From the NCBI GenBank assembly GCA_030697175.1, contig JAUYQR010000018.1, positions 1 to 64,000 on the forward strand: 64,000 nt of DNA, in the 5' to 3' direction. The notes below the pieces were generated by a model. The model was given only the letters and a program-made list of their open reading frames with translations, was not told the origin of the DNA and ran no database searches. Positions 18,297 to 27,654 of this stretch are shown one piece after another. The translations under genes were made by a program, and so were the position numbers. This DNA is from Paracoccaceae bacterium (GTDB taxonomy: Bacteria > Pseudomonadota > Alphaproteobacteria > Rhodobacterales > Rhodobacteraceae). Position 1 is the first letter of the stretch. Every line of letters starts with the position of its first letter.

Positions 18297-18372
18297 AGCC
18301 CGGCCCTTCACAGGCTGCCTTGTCGTGAATACATCTGACCCTGGCGGCATCATGGCCGCAGGAAAGCGGCGC

Positions 18373-19032
18373 ATGACCACGGACCCACAGGATGCGGAGC
18401 CAGACCCCTCGCACCGGCGCGCCAAGCCCGAGCGCAAGCGGCTGTCGGTGATGCTGGACGAGCTGGCCGGGGACGAAACGCGTGACCGGATTGCGATTTC
18501 CGATCTGGTGGTGGCACTGCAGTTGCGGGCTTACGGCGCGCTGCTACTGATCTTTGCGCTGCCCAACGTGTTGCCGGCGCCGCCCGGCACGTCGGGGCTG
18601 CTGGGCCTGCCGCTCTTGTTCATCGCGACGCAGATGATGCTGGGCAGGGTGCCGTGGTTTCCCCAGGTGATCGCGGCCCGGTCGATGAGCCGCGCCGACT
18701 TTGGCACGCTGATCGAGCGGGTGTCGCCCTTGATCGCGCGGACCGAGCGGCTGTTGCAGCCGCGCCTGATGTGGCTGAGCGACCCGGTGGTGGAGCGCGG
18801 CCTTGGCGCGGTGGCACTGGTGCTGGCGCTGGTTCTGGTGCTGCCGGTGCCGTTCGGGAACATGTTGCCGGCCTTCACGATCTGCGTCATCGCGCTGGGA
18901 GTGCTGGAGCGGGACGGGGTCTGGATCGTCGGCGGGCTGGTGTTGGCGGTCGTGTCGGTGGTGGTTGCCTATGGCGTTATCTATGTGATGCTGCGGGCGA
19001 TCATGTTTTTGTTCCTGAACGCTCTCACCTGA
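18373..19032 (+). CDS. ExoD-like exopolysaccharide synthesis protein
   Basis: This 219-residue membrane protein has the ExoD pattern. A cytoplasmic N-terminus (KRLSVMLDELAGDETRDRIA) is followed by ALQLRAYGALLLIFALPNVLP and then PGTSGLLGLPLLFIATQMML. The end is a pair of long hydrophobic helices after LPVPFGNMLPAF. ExoD was described in Sinorhizobium exopolysaccharide production and alkali tolerance; the mechanism is unknown. The ATG at 18373 is chosen because AGGAAAG is 8 bases upstream. The frame opens at a GTG at 18325. It lies downstream of sdhB on the same strand. Confidence 0.78.
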   Translation: MTTDPQDAEPDPSHRRAKPERKRLSVMLDELAGDETRDRIAISDLVVALQLRAYGALLLIFALPNVLPAPPGTSGLLGLPLLFIATQMMLGRVPWFPQVIAARSMSRADFGTLIERVSPLIARTERLLQPRLMWLSDPVVERGLGAVALVLALVLVLPVPFGNMLPAFTICVIALGVLERDGVWIVGGLVLAVVSVVVAYGVIYVMLRAIMFLFLNALT

Positions 19033-19043
19033 TCGGACGCCGC

Positions 19044-19907
19044 ATGAAGCCAGACCACCCCGCCCACCACCCGCCTGCTGACGCGGCTGACCGCAAGGCC
19101 GTGGAGCCGGTGATCTGCTACCCGGTGGAGCGGCTGGCGCGGCCCGACCTTGGCCCTTACCTTTCTGCGCGCGAGGGCTGGGAGCGGCTGGCCGAAGTGC
19201 TGGTACCGCCGCGCGAGGCGCGGACATTCGATGTGCCGGCGGGCTGCTTTTTCCGCATCACCTCGGTCGAGGGGTCGCAGGTCGGCGATCTGAACCTGTG
19301 GGCGGCTGGCGATCTGGGCGAGCGGTTCTTTTCGGGCAAGACGCGGGCGCTGCATGGCACGCATCTGAGTGCGGGGGACCGGATGTGGTCGTGCCTGCCC
19401 CATCTGCGGCCGATGGCGCTGATTACCGAGGATACGCTGGACTGGTACGGGTTCGATGCCTTTGGCGGAGCGGTGCATGATGTGATCGGCACGCGCTGCG
19501 ATCCTTACACACACGCGCTGTTGTCGGGCGGCGACCAGTATCACCATTGCTGTCATTCGAACCTGACGCGGGCCCTGGCAGCGCGAACGGGGTTGCCGCC
19601 AGCCGAGGCCGAGCGTCATGTGCACGACGTGCTGAACGTCTTCATGTGCACCGGGTTCACGCGGGACACGGGGCAATATTTCATGAAAGCCTCGCCGGCG
19701 CGGCCCGGCGATTTCATCGAGTTCTTTGCCGAGATCGACCTCCTTGCCGCGCTGTCGGCCTGCCCGGGCGGGGACTGTTCCGCCAAGCATTCGTCGGACG
19801 AGGCGCGGTGTCATCCCTTGCTGGTCGAAGTCTTTCGCCCGAAGGCGGCGCCAGCGGGCTGGGTACCACCGGGGGTCAATGGTTACGACCGGAGCCACGG
19901 GCTTTGA
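19044..19907 (+). CDS. DUF1989 / urea carboxylase-associated family protein
   Basis: This 287-residue protein has VPAGCFFRITSVEGSQVGDL near residue 63, SAGDRMWSC near 107, and DVLNVFMCTGFTRDTGQYFM near 195. These are hallmarks of DUF1989, the family of the urea-carboxylase-associated proteins. Conserved Cys and His residues (HHCCHSNLTRALA near 167) probably bind a metal. Some relatives act in urea, guanidine or purine nitrogen use, but no such genes are adjacent, so the substrate is not assigned. The ATG at 19044 is chosen just after the ExoD-like stop codon. It is followed by a terminator-like repeat. Confidence 0.78.
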   Translation: MKPDHPAHHPPADAADRKAVEPVICYPVERLARPDLGPYLSAREGWERLAEVLVPPREARTFDVPAGCFFRITSVEGSQVGDLNLWAAGDLGERFFSGKTRALHGTHLSAGDRMWSCLPHLRPMALITEDTLDWYGFDAFGGAVHDVIGTRCDPYTHALLSGGDQYHHCCHSNLTRALAARTGLPPAEAERHVHDVLNVFMCTGFTRDTGQYFMKASPARPGDFIEFFAEIDLLAALSACPGGDCSAKHSSDEARCHPLLVEVFRPKAAPAGWVPPGVNGYDRSHGL

Positions 19908-19912
19908 GCGCG

Positions 19913-19967
19913 GCGGGGGGTTTCACACCCCCCGCACCCCCCGTGGGATATTTGGGGAAGAGGAAGT
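19913..19967. repeat. Dispersed GTTTCACAC hairpin element, copy 3
   Basis: GCGGGGGGTTTCACACCCCCCGC forms a hairpin and is followed by CCCCCCGTGGGATATTTGG and AAGAGGAAG. It sits between the convergent DUF1989 and aldo/keto reductase genes and so is well placed as a bidirectional terminator. It has the same orientation as the other copies. Confidence 0.82.
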
Positions 19968-19973
19968 CTTGGG

Positions 19974-20957
19974 TCAGCAGTACCGTTCGACAGTTGTCGT
20001 CTGATCGTCGTCGTAGCGGTCGCCGAATGCCCAGCCAACGGGCAGGAGGCGGGCAATTTCACTGTGATCTTCCGGGGTGAGGGTGATGTCGCTGGCGCCT
20101 GCCCAGTGGGCAAGGTGGGCGGCTGTGCGGGTGCCGGGGATCGGGATCAGGTGGAGGCCTTGCGCCAGCACCCAGGCGAGGGCGAGGGCGGCGGGGCTGT
20201 GGCCACGGTCGTCGGCATAGGCGCGGAACGCCTCGATCCGGGTCTTGTTGCGCGGCCAGTTTTCCGCGGAAAAGCGCGGGATCTGGGTGCGAAACTCGCC
20301 GGGAGTCAGGGTCGCGGGGTCGAGCATCGTCTGGCCGAATGCGCCGCGGGCGAGGGGGGAGAAGGGGACGAAGGCGGTGCCGAGGCTGGCGCAGCGCTGG
20401 ATCAGGCCAAGCTCGGGTTGCCGGGTCCAGAGCGAGTATTCGTTCTGGATCGCCCGCACGGGGTGGACGGCGTGGGCGCGTTCGAGGGTGTAGGGTGCCA
20501 CCTCGGACATGCCGTAGCCGCCGATCTTGCCTTCGCGCACGAGGGTGGCGAGGGTGTCGGCGACCTCTTCGATCGGCCGCGCGGCCTCGTGGCGGTGGAT
20601 ATAGAACAGATCGATGTGGTCGGTGCCGAGCCGTTTCAGCGACCCTTCGAGTTCGGCGCGCAGGTAGGGGGCGGAATTGTCGATCCGGCGCGTCGGGCCG
20701 GGAACGATCGACGCCTTGGTGGCGAGGACCGGGCGGTGCTTGCGCCTGCGGAGCCATTCGCCAACAACCGTTTCCGACCGGCCCGCGCCGTAGATATTGG
20801 CGGTGTCGAGGAAGGTGATGCCATGATCCCAGGCGGCATCGAGGCAACGCAGGCTGACATCATCCGTGGTGGCACCGAAGAGGCCGCCGAACGAGAGGCA
20901 GCCGAGGCCGATGGCCGAAACCATCGGACCGTTCGCCCCGAGTTGACGTTGCTGCAT
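19974..20957 (-). CDS. Aldo/keto reductase
   Basis: This 327-residue TIM-barrel NADPH-dependent oxidoreductase has the N-terminal strand MVSAIGLGCLSFGG. The catalytic Asp and Tyr lie in FLDTANIYGAGRSETVVGEW (Asp near 51, Tyr near 56), the Lys in PVLATKAS near 78, and the His in LFYIHRHEA near 122. The cofactor-binding loop PIPGTRTAAHL is near residue 270. The tetrad is complete. It resembles the AKR13-type reductases of general aldehyde substrates; the physiological substrate is unknown. The start at 20957 has CAAGGAG upstream. A longer frame to 21011 overlaps the next gene and is less likely. Confidence 0.85.
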   Translation of the reverse strand: MQQRQLGANGPMVSAIGLGCLSFGGLFGATTDDVSLRCLDAAWDHGITFLDTANIYGAGRSETVVGEWLRRRKHRPVLATKASIVPGPTRRIDNSAPYLRAELEGSLKRLGTDHIDLFYIHRHEAARPIEEVADTLATLVREGKIGGYGMSEVAPYTLERAHAVHPVRAIQNEYSLWTRQPELGLIQRCASLGTAFVPFSPLARGAFGQTMLDPATLTPGEFRTQIPRFSAENWPRNKTRIEAFRAYADDRGHSPAALALAWVLAQGLHLIPIPGTRTAAHLAHWAGASDITLTPEDHSEIARLLPVGWAFGDRYDDDQTTTVERYC

Positions 20958-21007
20958 GACGGCTCCTTGGCGTTTGGCGGGCAGGTGAAGCCGTGCCGGG
21001 CGGGAGG

Positions 21008-22327
21008 TCAAGAGGTGATGTAATGCAGCCCCTGGAAGTGGGCGCGAAGGGCGGCGGTGCGGGGGGCAACAGACTCTGGAGCGTTGGAGCGCAGGCCTTC
21101 GGCGATCAGCGCGGCGAGGGCGGGCGCGTCGGCGGGGGTGACGCCGCGCCGGACAAGTTCGGGCGTGCCGATGCGCAGGCCGTTGAGGTCGCCCGCCACC
21201 TCGGCAATCGGCAGCCCGATGCCGCAGGCGAGCAAGCCGGCGCGGCGCAGGGTCTTTGAGGCAGTCTGGCCGCCGCCGAAGGCCGCAGCCTCGATGGCGA
21301 ACTGGTGGGATTGGGTGGCGCCCCTTGCGGCGGCAAAGACGGGAAGGCCGAGGGCGGTGAGTGCCTGGGCAAGGGCGCGCGCGAGGGTTGCCATCGCCTC
21401 GGCGTAGGCGCGGCCGTGATCGCGCCAGTCAAGGAGCGTCAGGGCGAGGGCGGCGGATTTGCCGGCGTCGAAGTTCGCGGTCATGCCAGGGTAGGCGATG
21501 GCGTCGAGCCGTTCGGCGATGCTGGCGTCGTTGGTGACGATCAGACCGCCAGCGGGGCCGCCGAGGGATTTGTAGGTGCTCATCGTCATCAGGTGCGCGC
21601 CTTGGCCAAGCGGATCGGGGAAGATGCCGCCCGCGATCATGCCGCACTGGTGGGCGGCGTCGAAGAGGACATGGGCACCGACTTCATCAGCTATCGCGCG
21701 CACGTCTGCGACGGGATGGGGGAAGAGGTTGAGGCTTCCGCCGATGGTGATGAGCTTTGGTTTCACAGAGTGGGCGAGGGTGCGGAGCGCTGCAAGATCA
21801 AGGGTATAGCCGTCGGCATCCACTGGTGCGGGGTGGGTGACGAGGCCGTAGAGCCCGGCGCATCCGGCGGCGTGGTGGGTAACGTGGCCGCCGACGGACG
21901 GTGGCGGGGCGATGATCGCGTCGCCGGGTTTCGTCAGCGCCATGAAGCCGTAGAGGTTGGCCAAGGCCCCGGAGCCGACGCGGATTTCGGCATATTTCGC
22001 GTGGAAGATCTCGGCGGCAAGTTCGGCGGTGATGACCTCGATTTCTTCGATCGCCTCCAGCCCCATCTCGTATTTGTCACCGGGATAGCCCAGCGAGGGG
22101 CGGCTGCCCAGGCCGCGGGCAAGGGCGGCTTCGGCACGGGGGTTCATCACGTTGGTGGCGGGGTTGAGGTTGAAGCAATCGCGGTCGTGGATCTGCATGT
22201 TCGCCTCGATCAGGGTTTCGATCCTCGCGGCCACGGTTGGGGTGGCGGCAGAGGTCTCGTTGGCGACGCGCTGGATCAGGGTTTCACACTGGGCGGCAAC
22301 CCAAGGACGGGGGGCGAGGTGGGGCAT
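21008..22327 (-). CDS. Serine hydroxymethyltransferase-like PLP enzyme
   Basis: This 439-residue fold-type I PLP enzyme is clearly related to GlyA. It has LNPATNVMNPRAEAALA, LGYPGDKYEMG, EIRVGSGALANLYGFMAL and VLFDAAHQCGMIAGG (PLP-site Asp-x-x-His). The internal lysine segment is TMSTYKSLGGPAGG, whereas canonical SHMT has T(T)THKTLRGPRGG. The His before the lysine is Tyr and the following Arg positions differ, so substrate or reaction may differ from housekeeping SHMT, for example an alpha-methylserine or beta-hydroxy amino acid enzyme. It is transcribed divergently from a LysR-type regulator, its probable controller. Confidence 0.8.
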   Translation of the reverse strand: MPHLAPRPWVAAQCETLIQRVANETSAATPTVAARIETLIEANMQIHDRDCFNLNPATNVMNPRAEAALARGLGSRPSLGYPGDKYEMGLEAIEEIEVITAELAAEIFHAKYAEIRVGSGALANLYGFMALTKPGDAIIAPPPSVGGHVTHHAAGCAGLYGLVTHPAPVDADGYTLDLAALRTLAHSVKPKLITIGGSLNLFPHPVADVRAIADEVGAHVLFDAAHQCGMIAGGIFPDPLGQGAHLMTMSTYKSLGGPAGGLIVTNDASIAERLDAIAYPGMTANFDAGKSAALALTLLDWRDHGRAYAEAMATLARALAQALTALGLPVFAAARGATQSHQFAIEAAAFGGGQTASKTLRRAGLLACGIGLPIAEVAGDLNGLRIGTPELVRRGVTPADAPALAALIAEGLRSNAPESVAPRTAALRAHFQGLHYITS

Positions 22328-22422
22328 CGTGATCTCCTGTGCTTTGGTGCAAGAGACATGCGGGAGGGATTGTCTGCAAATGAGTTTTGCGGAAAGCTAG
22401 GGTCAGAAAAAATGAGGCTGAA

Positions 22423-23301
22423 TTGGCTGTCGCCCCACCCCGCCCGAAGGATCTGCCGCTAAGCGCGCTGCGAGCCTTTGAGGCGGCGGCGCGGCTGGAA
22501 AGTTTTGCGGCGGCGGCGGTGGAGTTGGGGGTGACGCCGGGGGCGGTGACGGCGCAGGTGAAAGGGCTGGAGGCGGCGTTGGGGGCGGCCTTGTTCGAGC
22601 GGACGGCGCGGGGGGTGCGGCTGACGGCGGTGGGTGCGCGGGCCTTGCCGGGGTTCGTGGCCGCGTTCGATGCGATGGCGGGCGCGGTGCAGGTGCTGCG
22701 CGCCGAGGCGGCCCCGCAGACGGTGCATATTGCCACGCTGCCGGCGATTGCGCAGTTGTGGCTGTCGCCACGGTTGCCGGACTTGCGGGCGGCGGCGCCG
22801 GAAATCGTGGTCTCGATTACGGCAATGGAAGCCGCACCGAACCTGAAGCGGGCGCCCTACGATCTGAGCCTGTTTCCGGGCGCAAGCGGCATGTTGTTGG
22901 CGCCGGAAGTGATTTTTCCCGTGTGTAGTCCGGGGCTTGCAGCGCGCTTGCGGGGGCCGGAGGATCTTGCGGCGGTGGCGTGTCTGCAGGACGCGACCTG
23001 GGCCGAGGATTGGGCGGTCTGGGCGGCCGAGGCGATGCCGGGGCAGCGGTTCACGCCGCGCGGGCCGGTATTTTCGCTGTATGCGCTGGCGGTGGAGGAG
23101 GCGGCAGGCGGTGCGGGCGTGCTGATGGGGCATGAGGCGCTGGTGGCCGGGCACATGGCGCGGGGGGCGCTGGTGGCACCGTTCGGCACGCGGGTGACGC
23201 TGGCGCAGGGCTTGCGGTTATGGTCGGCCCGCCCGCTGCGACCGGGGTCTGCGGTGCAGCGGGTGGCGGCGTTTCTGGCCGGTCAGGGGTGGCCCGCGTA
23301 G
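22423..23301 (+). CDS. LysR-family transcriptional regulator, GcvA-like
   Basis: This protein of about 292 residues has an N-terminal winged helix (LPLSALRAFEAAARLESFAA, AAAVELGVTPGAVTAQVKGL, LFERTARGVRLTAVG) of the GcvA subgroup. A LysR substrate-binding domain follows (TVHIATLPAIAQLWLSPRLP onward). It is divergent from the SHMT-like gene, a standard arrangement for a LysR regulator and its target; GcvA itself controls glycine cleavage, which fits one-carbon or serine metabolism. No ATG is available at the start. I use the TTG at 22423, which has GAGG about 6 bases upstream; a TTG at 22387 is the alternative. Confidence 0.85.
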   Translation: MAVAPPRPKDLPLSALRAFEAAARLESFAAAAVELGVTPGAVTAQVKGLEAALGAALFERTARGVRLTAVGARALPGFVAAFDAMAGAVQVLRAEAAPQTVHIATLPAIAQLWLSPRLPDLRAAAPEIVVSITAMEAAPNLKRAPYDLSLFPGASGMLLAPEVIFPVCSPGLAARLRGPEDLAAVACLQDATWAEDWAVWAAEAMPGQRFTPRGPVFSLYALAVEEAAGGAGVLMGHEALVAGHMARGALVAPFGTRVTLAQGLRLWSARPLRPGSAVQRVAAFLAGQGWPA

Positions 23302-24218
23302 ATCACGATCTTGCCGGTGGCGCGGCCGGTTTCGCTGAAATCCTGGGCCTTTGCGGTGTCGTTCAGGCCGAATTCGGCCGCGATCAGGGGGCGAATCTGG
23401 CCGAGGTCAACCATCTGGCCGAGGTCTTTCAGAATCGCGGCATTCGGGCCGATGAACACGTATCCGGCGCGTTTGCCCATCGCCTTGGCGCGGTCTTCGG
23501 AGGGGCGGTCGGTGATCGACACCAGCATCCCGCCGGGCTTCAGCACACCCCAGGACTTTTCCTGAACCTCGCCACCGATGGTGTCGAACACGACATCCAT
23601 GTCCTTGGCCACGTTGGCAAAATCCTGCGCGTGGTAGTCGATCACCTCATCCGCGCCGAGCGAGCGGACGAGGGCGGATTTGGGGGCAGAGGCGGTGGTG
23701 GTGACGTGGGCGCCCTTGGCGCGGGCAAGCTGCACCGCGATGGAGCCGACGCCGCCAGCACCGGCGTGGATCAGGACGCGCTGGCCGGGGGTCAGGTTGG
23801 CGGTGGTGAACAGCGCCTCCCAGGCGGTGATCGAGACGAGGGGCAGGCTGGCGGCCTCGACATGGCTGATGGTGGCGGGCTTGAACGCGATCTCGGTTTC
23901 GCGCACGGCGACGTATTCGGCATAGGCGCCGTTGCGGGCGATGTCGGGGCGGGAATAGACAGCATCGCCGGGCTTGAAGCGGGTCACGGCGGGGCCGGTC
24001 TTTTCAACCACGCCAGAGACATCCCAGCCCATGATGAGCGGCATTTCGTAAGGGATGAAGGCCTTGAGGTAGCCCTTGCGGATCTTCCAGTCGACCGGGT
24101 TTACCGAGGTGGCGACGACGCGGATCAGCACGTCATCATCGTTCAGCATGGGCAGGGGCGCGTCTTCGATGCGGATCTCGGAGGACGCGCCATAGGCGTG
24201 GATGCGGGCAGCTTTCAT
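23283..24218 (-). CDS. Zinc-independent MDR-family NADP oxidoreductase
   Basis: This 311-residue medium-chain dehydrogenase/reductase is of the quinone-oxidoreductase type. The GroES-like N-terminal domain has VNPVDWKIRKGYLK and MGWDVSGVVEKTG near 60. The nucleotide-binding VLIHAGAGGVGSIAVQLAR is near residue 148. Catalytic zinc cysteines are absent, as in the QOR subfamily. The substrate, an enone or quinone, is unknown. It overlaps the 3' end of the LysR gene by 19 bp on the opposite strand, so the two are convergent. Confidence 0.85.
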   Translation of the reverse strand: MKAARIHAYGASSEIRIEDAPLPMLNDDDVLIRVVATSVNPVDWKIRKGYLKAFIPYEMPLIMGWDVSGVVEKTGPAVTRFKPGDAVYSRPDIARNGAYAEYVAVRETEIAFKPATISHVEAASLPLVSITAWEALFTTANLTPGQRVLIHAGAGGVGSIAVQLARAKGAHVTTTASAPKSALVRSLGADEVIDYHAQDFANVAKDMDVVFDTIGGEVQEKSWGVLKPGGMLVSITDRPSEDRAKAMGKRAGYVFIGPNAAILKDLGQMVDLGQIRPLIAAEFGLNDTAKAQDFSETGRATGKIVIYAGHP

Positions 24219-24284
24219 AACGGGACCAATCGGTTAGGTATCCGACTGATATAGGCCGTTTGGCTGCCAGAACCAGCCGGCCTG

Positions 24285-24989
24285 TCAGGTGAAGGCGGCT
24301 TTCAGCGCGATCTCGACCATCGCGCCGAAGGATCGTTCGCGCTGGTCCGAGGGCAGCGCCTCGCCGGTGGCGATGTGGTCGGAGACGGTGAGGATGGCCA
24401 GCGCGCGGGCGTTGTGGCGGGCGGCGACCATGTAAAGCTCGGCCGCCTCCATCTCGACCCCGAGGCAGCCGTGGCGGGTGAGTTCCTGCCAGAGGTCCGG
24501 GCGTTCGTCGTAGAAGGTATCGGAGGAGTAGATGCCGCCGACATGGGTGGTGGTGCCGTTGTCCCGTGCGGCGTTGTAAGCGGCGCGCAGCAGGCCGAAA
24601 TCGGCGCAAGGGGCGAAGTTCAGCTCCTTGAAGATGGTGCGGGAGGGTGAGCCGATGGTGGAGCAGGTCTGCGCAAGAATGATGTCGCGGACCTTGACGT
24701 GGGCGGGCAAGGCACCCGCAGATCCTATGCGGATCAAGGTCTTGGCACCATAGTCGCGAATGAGTTCGTTGGCGTAGATCGACAGCGACGGCATCCCCAT
24801 GCCCGAGCCGTGGATGGTGACGCGGTGGCCGTTCCAGGTGCCGGTGTAGCCGAGCATGCCGCGCACCTCGTTCACCAGCACCGCATCCTTGAGAAAGGTT
24901 TGCGCGGCCCAGCGGGCGCGGTAGGGGTCGCCCGGCAAGAGGACGGTTTCGGCGATCTCGCCGGGTTTGGCGCCGATGTGGACGGTCAT
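24285..24989 (-). CDS. deoD: Purine-nucleoside phosphorylase, DeoD type
   Basis: This is a hexameric-type phosphorylase that splits purine (deoxy)nucleosides with phosphate in salvage. The 234 residues match the family: [25 protein letters not shown] at the start (phosphate-site Arg), [15 protein letters not shown] near 65, RIGSAGAL near 88, and the catalytic-site [12 protein letters not shown] near residue 178. [10 protein letters not shown] near 204 contains the catalytic Asp. The ATG at 24989 starts the conserved N-terminus; the longer frame upstream is not supported. It is a single gene between the MDR oxidoreductase and a DUF6455 gene. Confidence 0.93.
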   Translation of the reverse strand: MTVHIGAKPGEIAETVLLPGDPYRARWAAQTFLKDAVLVNEVRGMLGYTGTWNGHRVTIHGSGMGMPSLSIYANELIRDYGAKTLIRIGSAGALPAHVKVRDIILAQTCSTIGSPSRTIFKELNFAPCADFGLLRAAYNAARDNGTTTHVGGIYSSDTFYDERPDLWQELTRHGCLGVEMEAAELYMVAARHNARALAILTVSDHIATGEALPSDQRERSFGAMVEIALKAAFT

Positions 24990-25159
24990 TCTTCCCCCTC
25001 TGCCGGTATCAGGGTTAATTGCCTGATTTCCCGTTATTTTTCTGGTCTGCCTGGCGTCTGCCTCGCGTCTGGCACGCGTATGGCACGCGTATGGCACGAA
25101 GCCGGGCAACGGCACCATTAATGGGCCGTCCGGTTCAGGCCAGCAAGGCGGAATTTTGG

Positions 25160-25504
25160 TCAGGCGGCGAGGTCGTCGAAGCTGGGGCGGTTCGGGCAGA
25201 AGGTGGCCTCGGCCTTGTCGCGGCCGCCAGCGAGATGCGTGGCGCAACGACCGCGGTCGGCGCAGCGGCCGCAGGTGGAAAGAAGATCGACCCATTGCGC
25301 GTGGTCACGCTTCAACGCGGCCTCGGGGATGCCGAAGATCGCGCCCATCGCGGTGACACGGTCGGCGACGTCCTGCGGCATGCGCAGAAAGGCGAGCACC
25401 TGATCGCGGTTCATCCCGAGGTCGGAAAGGTCGCGGTCGGTGAGGGCGTTGACCTCGCTCACGTCGTGGAGATGGGCGATGAGGGTGCGGATACGGTCGA
25501 GCAT
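25160..25504 (-). CDS. DUF6455-like small cysteine-containing protein
   Basis: This 114-residue protein starts [20 protein letters not shown] and has a [20 protein letters not shown] helix near residue 20. It ends with a cysteine cluster, [17 protein letters not shown] then [14 protein letters not shown]. The four closely spaced cysteines could bind zinc or an Fe-S cluster. This layout matches what I know as DUF6455, common in Rhodobacterales and of unknown function. The start at 25504 has AAGGAAG upstream. The longer frame overlaps no known gene but is unsupported. Confidence 0.78.
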   Translation of the reverse strand: MLDRIRTLIAHLHDVSEVNALTDRDLSDLGMNRDQVLAFLRMPQDVADRVTAMGAIFGIPEAALKRDHAQWVDLLSTCGRCADRGRCATHLAGGRDKAEATFCPNRPSFDDLAA

Positions 25505-25588
25505 GGGAGGCTTCCTTCGTGGCGGATGCCCCGGACGGTAGCGGATCAAGGCTTGGCAGGGATTGACCTGCGTCAAACGCGGCAAAGA

Positions 25589-27559
25589 TCACTCGGCCGC
25601 GACGGCACCGGGTTCGGCCAGCGCCACGATATCGAGCATGATCCGGTTCAACTGGAAGTCCTTGGGCGTGTAGACCTGCGCGACGCCAAGCGCGCGCAGG
25701 GCGGTGGCGTCTTCTTCGGGGATGATGCCGCCGACGACGAGGGGGATGTGGCCAAGACCGGCGGCGCGAAGCTGGGCGAGGGTGTCGGTGACGAGCGGCA
25801 GGTGGCTGCCCGACAGGATGGAGAGGCCGATGACGTGGGGGGCCTCGGCTTCGGCGGCGGTAACGATTTCGCCGGGTGTCAGGCGGATGCCGGCGTAGTG
25901 GATCGCCATGCCGCAGTCGCGGGCGCGGGCGGCGATCTGTTCGGCGCCGTTGGAGTGGCCGTCAAGGCCGGGCTTGCCCATCAGGAAGGTCAGTTGGCGG
26001 CCAAGTTTGGCGGACACGGCGGCGACGGCGTCGCGGATCGGCTGCAACCCTTCGGTGCGGTTTGACGGCGCGCGGGAGACGCCGGTCGGGGCGCGGTATT
26101 CGCCGAAGGCGGCGCGGATCACGGCGGCCCATTCGCCGGTGGTGACGCCGGCCTTTGCGGCGGCGATGGAGGCGGGCATGATGTTTTGCGCGGTCGCTGC
26201 GGCCTGGCGCAGGGCGGTGAGCGCCTTTGCCACGGCGGCGCTGTCGCGGGCCGCGCGCCACGCTTGCAGGCGGGCGATCTGGTCGGCCTCGGCCTCGGGG
26301 TCGGCCTGCATGATGAGGCCGTCGCCGGTGGTCAGGGGCGAGGGCTCGGTGGTGGTGAAGCGGTTGACGCCGACGACGGTGGTCTCGCCCGATTCAATGC
26401 GGGCGATGCGGTCGGCGTTGGCCTCCACCAGCCGGGATTTCATGTGGTCGATGGCGGCGACGGCACCGCCCATCGCGTCGATCCGGGCCAGTTCGTCGCG
26501 TGCGCCGTCCTTGAGGCTGGCCACCTTGCGGTCGATGGCGGGGTTGCCGTCGAAGAGGTCGTCATATTCCAGAAGGTCGGTTTCATAGGCGAGGATCTGC
26601 TGCATCCGGAGCGACCATTGCTGATCCCACGGGCGCGGCAGGCCGAGGGCTTCGTTCCACGCGGGCAGTTGCACCGCGCGGGCGCGGGCGTTTTTGGAGA
26701 GCGTGACGGCCAGCATTTCCAGAAGGATGCGGGTGACGTTGTTTTCCGGCTGCTGTTCGGTGAGGCCGAGGGAATTGACCTGCACGCCGTAGCGGAAGCG
26801 GCGGTATTTGGCATCCGCGATGCCGTAGCGGGTGGCGAGCAGTTCGTCCCACAATTCGGTGAAGGCGCGCATCTTGCACAGTTCGGTGACGAAGCGGATG
26901 CCGGCGTTGACGAAGAACGAGATGCGCCCGGCGAGCATCGGGAAATCGGCGGCGGAAACCTTGCGTTTGAGGTCATCCAGCACGGCGCAGGCGGTGGCGA
27001 GCGCGAAGGCCAGTTCCTGTTCCGGCGTGGCCCCGGCCTCTTGCAGGTGGTAGCTGCAGACGTTCATCGGGTTCCACTTCGGCAGATGCTCGGCGGTGTA
27101 GGCGGCGACGTCGGTGATCATCCGCAGCGAGGGCGCGGGCGGGCAGATGTAGGTGCCGCGCGAGAGGTATTCCTTGATGATGTCGTTCTGCACGGTGCCT
27201 TGCAGGGCTGAGACATCGGCGCCCTGTTCCCCGGCCACCGCGATGTAGAGCGCCAGAAGCCAGGGGGCGGTGGCGTTGATCGTCATCGAGGTGTTCATCT
27301 GGTCGAGCGGGATGTCACGGAACAGGGTGCGCATGTCGCCGAGGTGGGCGACTGGAACGCCGACCTTGCCGACCTCGCCACGGGCCAGTTCGTGGTCGCT
27401 GTCGTAACCGGTCTGGGTGGGCAGGTCGAAGGCGACAGAGAGGCCGGTCTGCCCCTTGGCCAGGTTGGTGCGGTAAAGCGCGTTCGAGGCGGCGGCGGTC
27501 GAATGGCCGGCATAGGTGCGGAAGAGCCAGGGCCCCTCTTTGGATTTGGCGTCGGTCAT
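25589..27559 (-). CDS. ecm: Ethylmalonyl-CoA mutase
   Basis: Ecm is a coenzyme-B12-dependent mutase converting (2R)-ethylmalonyl-CoA to (2S)-methylsuccinyl-CoA in the ethylmalonyl-CoA pathway. The 656 residues contain a TIM-barrel mutase domain (FRTYAGHSTAAASNALYRTN, FDLPTQTGYDSDHELARGEV, TSMTINATAPWLLALYIAVA) and a C-terminal B12-binding domain. The cobalamin His motif GKPGLDGHSNGAEQIAARAR (DxHxxG) is near residue 530. It is distinguished from methylmalonyl-CoA mutase by its shorter single-chain form and the MeaA-like N-terminus. It is divergent from the acyltransferase at 27748, and ccr follows at 29213. Confidence 0.93.
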   Translation of the reverse strand: MTDAKSKEGPWLFRTYAGHSTAAASNALYRTNLAKGQTGLSVAFDLPTQTGYDSDHELARGEVGKVGVPVAHLGDMRTLFRDIPLDQMNTSMTINATAPWLLALYIAVAGEQGADVSALQGTVQNDIIKEYLSRGTYICPPAPSLRMITDVAAYTAEHLPKWNPMNVCSYHLQEAGATPEQELAFALATACAVLDDLKRKVSAADFPMLAGRISFFVNAGIRFVTELCKMRAFTELWDELLATRYGIADAKYRRFRYGVQVNSLGLTEQQPENNVTRILLEMLAVTLSKNARARAVQLPAWNEALGLPRPWDQQWSLRMQQILAYETDLLEYDDLFDGNPAIDRKVASLKDGARDELARIDAMGGAVAAIDHMKSRLVEANADRIARIESGETTVVGVNRFTTTEPSPLTTGDGLIMQADPEAEADQIARLQAWRAARDSAAVAKALTALRQAAATAQNIMPASIAAAKAGVTTGEWAAVIRAAFGEYRAPTGVSRAPSNRTEGLQPIRDAVAAVSAKLGRQLTFLMGKPGLDGHSNGAEQIAARARDCGMAIHYAGIRLTPGEIVTAAEAEAPHVIGLSILSGSHLPLVTDTLAQLRAAGLGHIPLVVGGIIPEEDATALRALGVAQVYTPKDFQLNRIMLDIVALAEPGAVAAE

Positions 27560-27654
27560 CGGGCGGCCTCGTGAATCGGCTGGGTAATTTTATTGCGTCA
27601 AGGGATGGATACGGGACATTTCATGTAACTGTCAATCGCTGCGCTGCGGCGATG

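Noticed and set aside
20064-21023. Plus-strand frame of 319 codons opposite the aldo/keto reductase
   Set aside because: It is a shadow frame; the minus-strand gene carries a complete catalytic tetrad.
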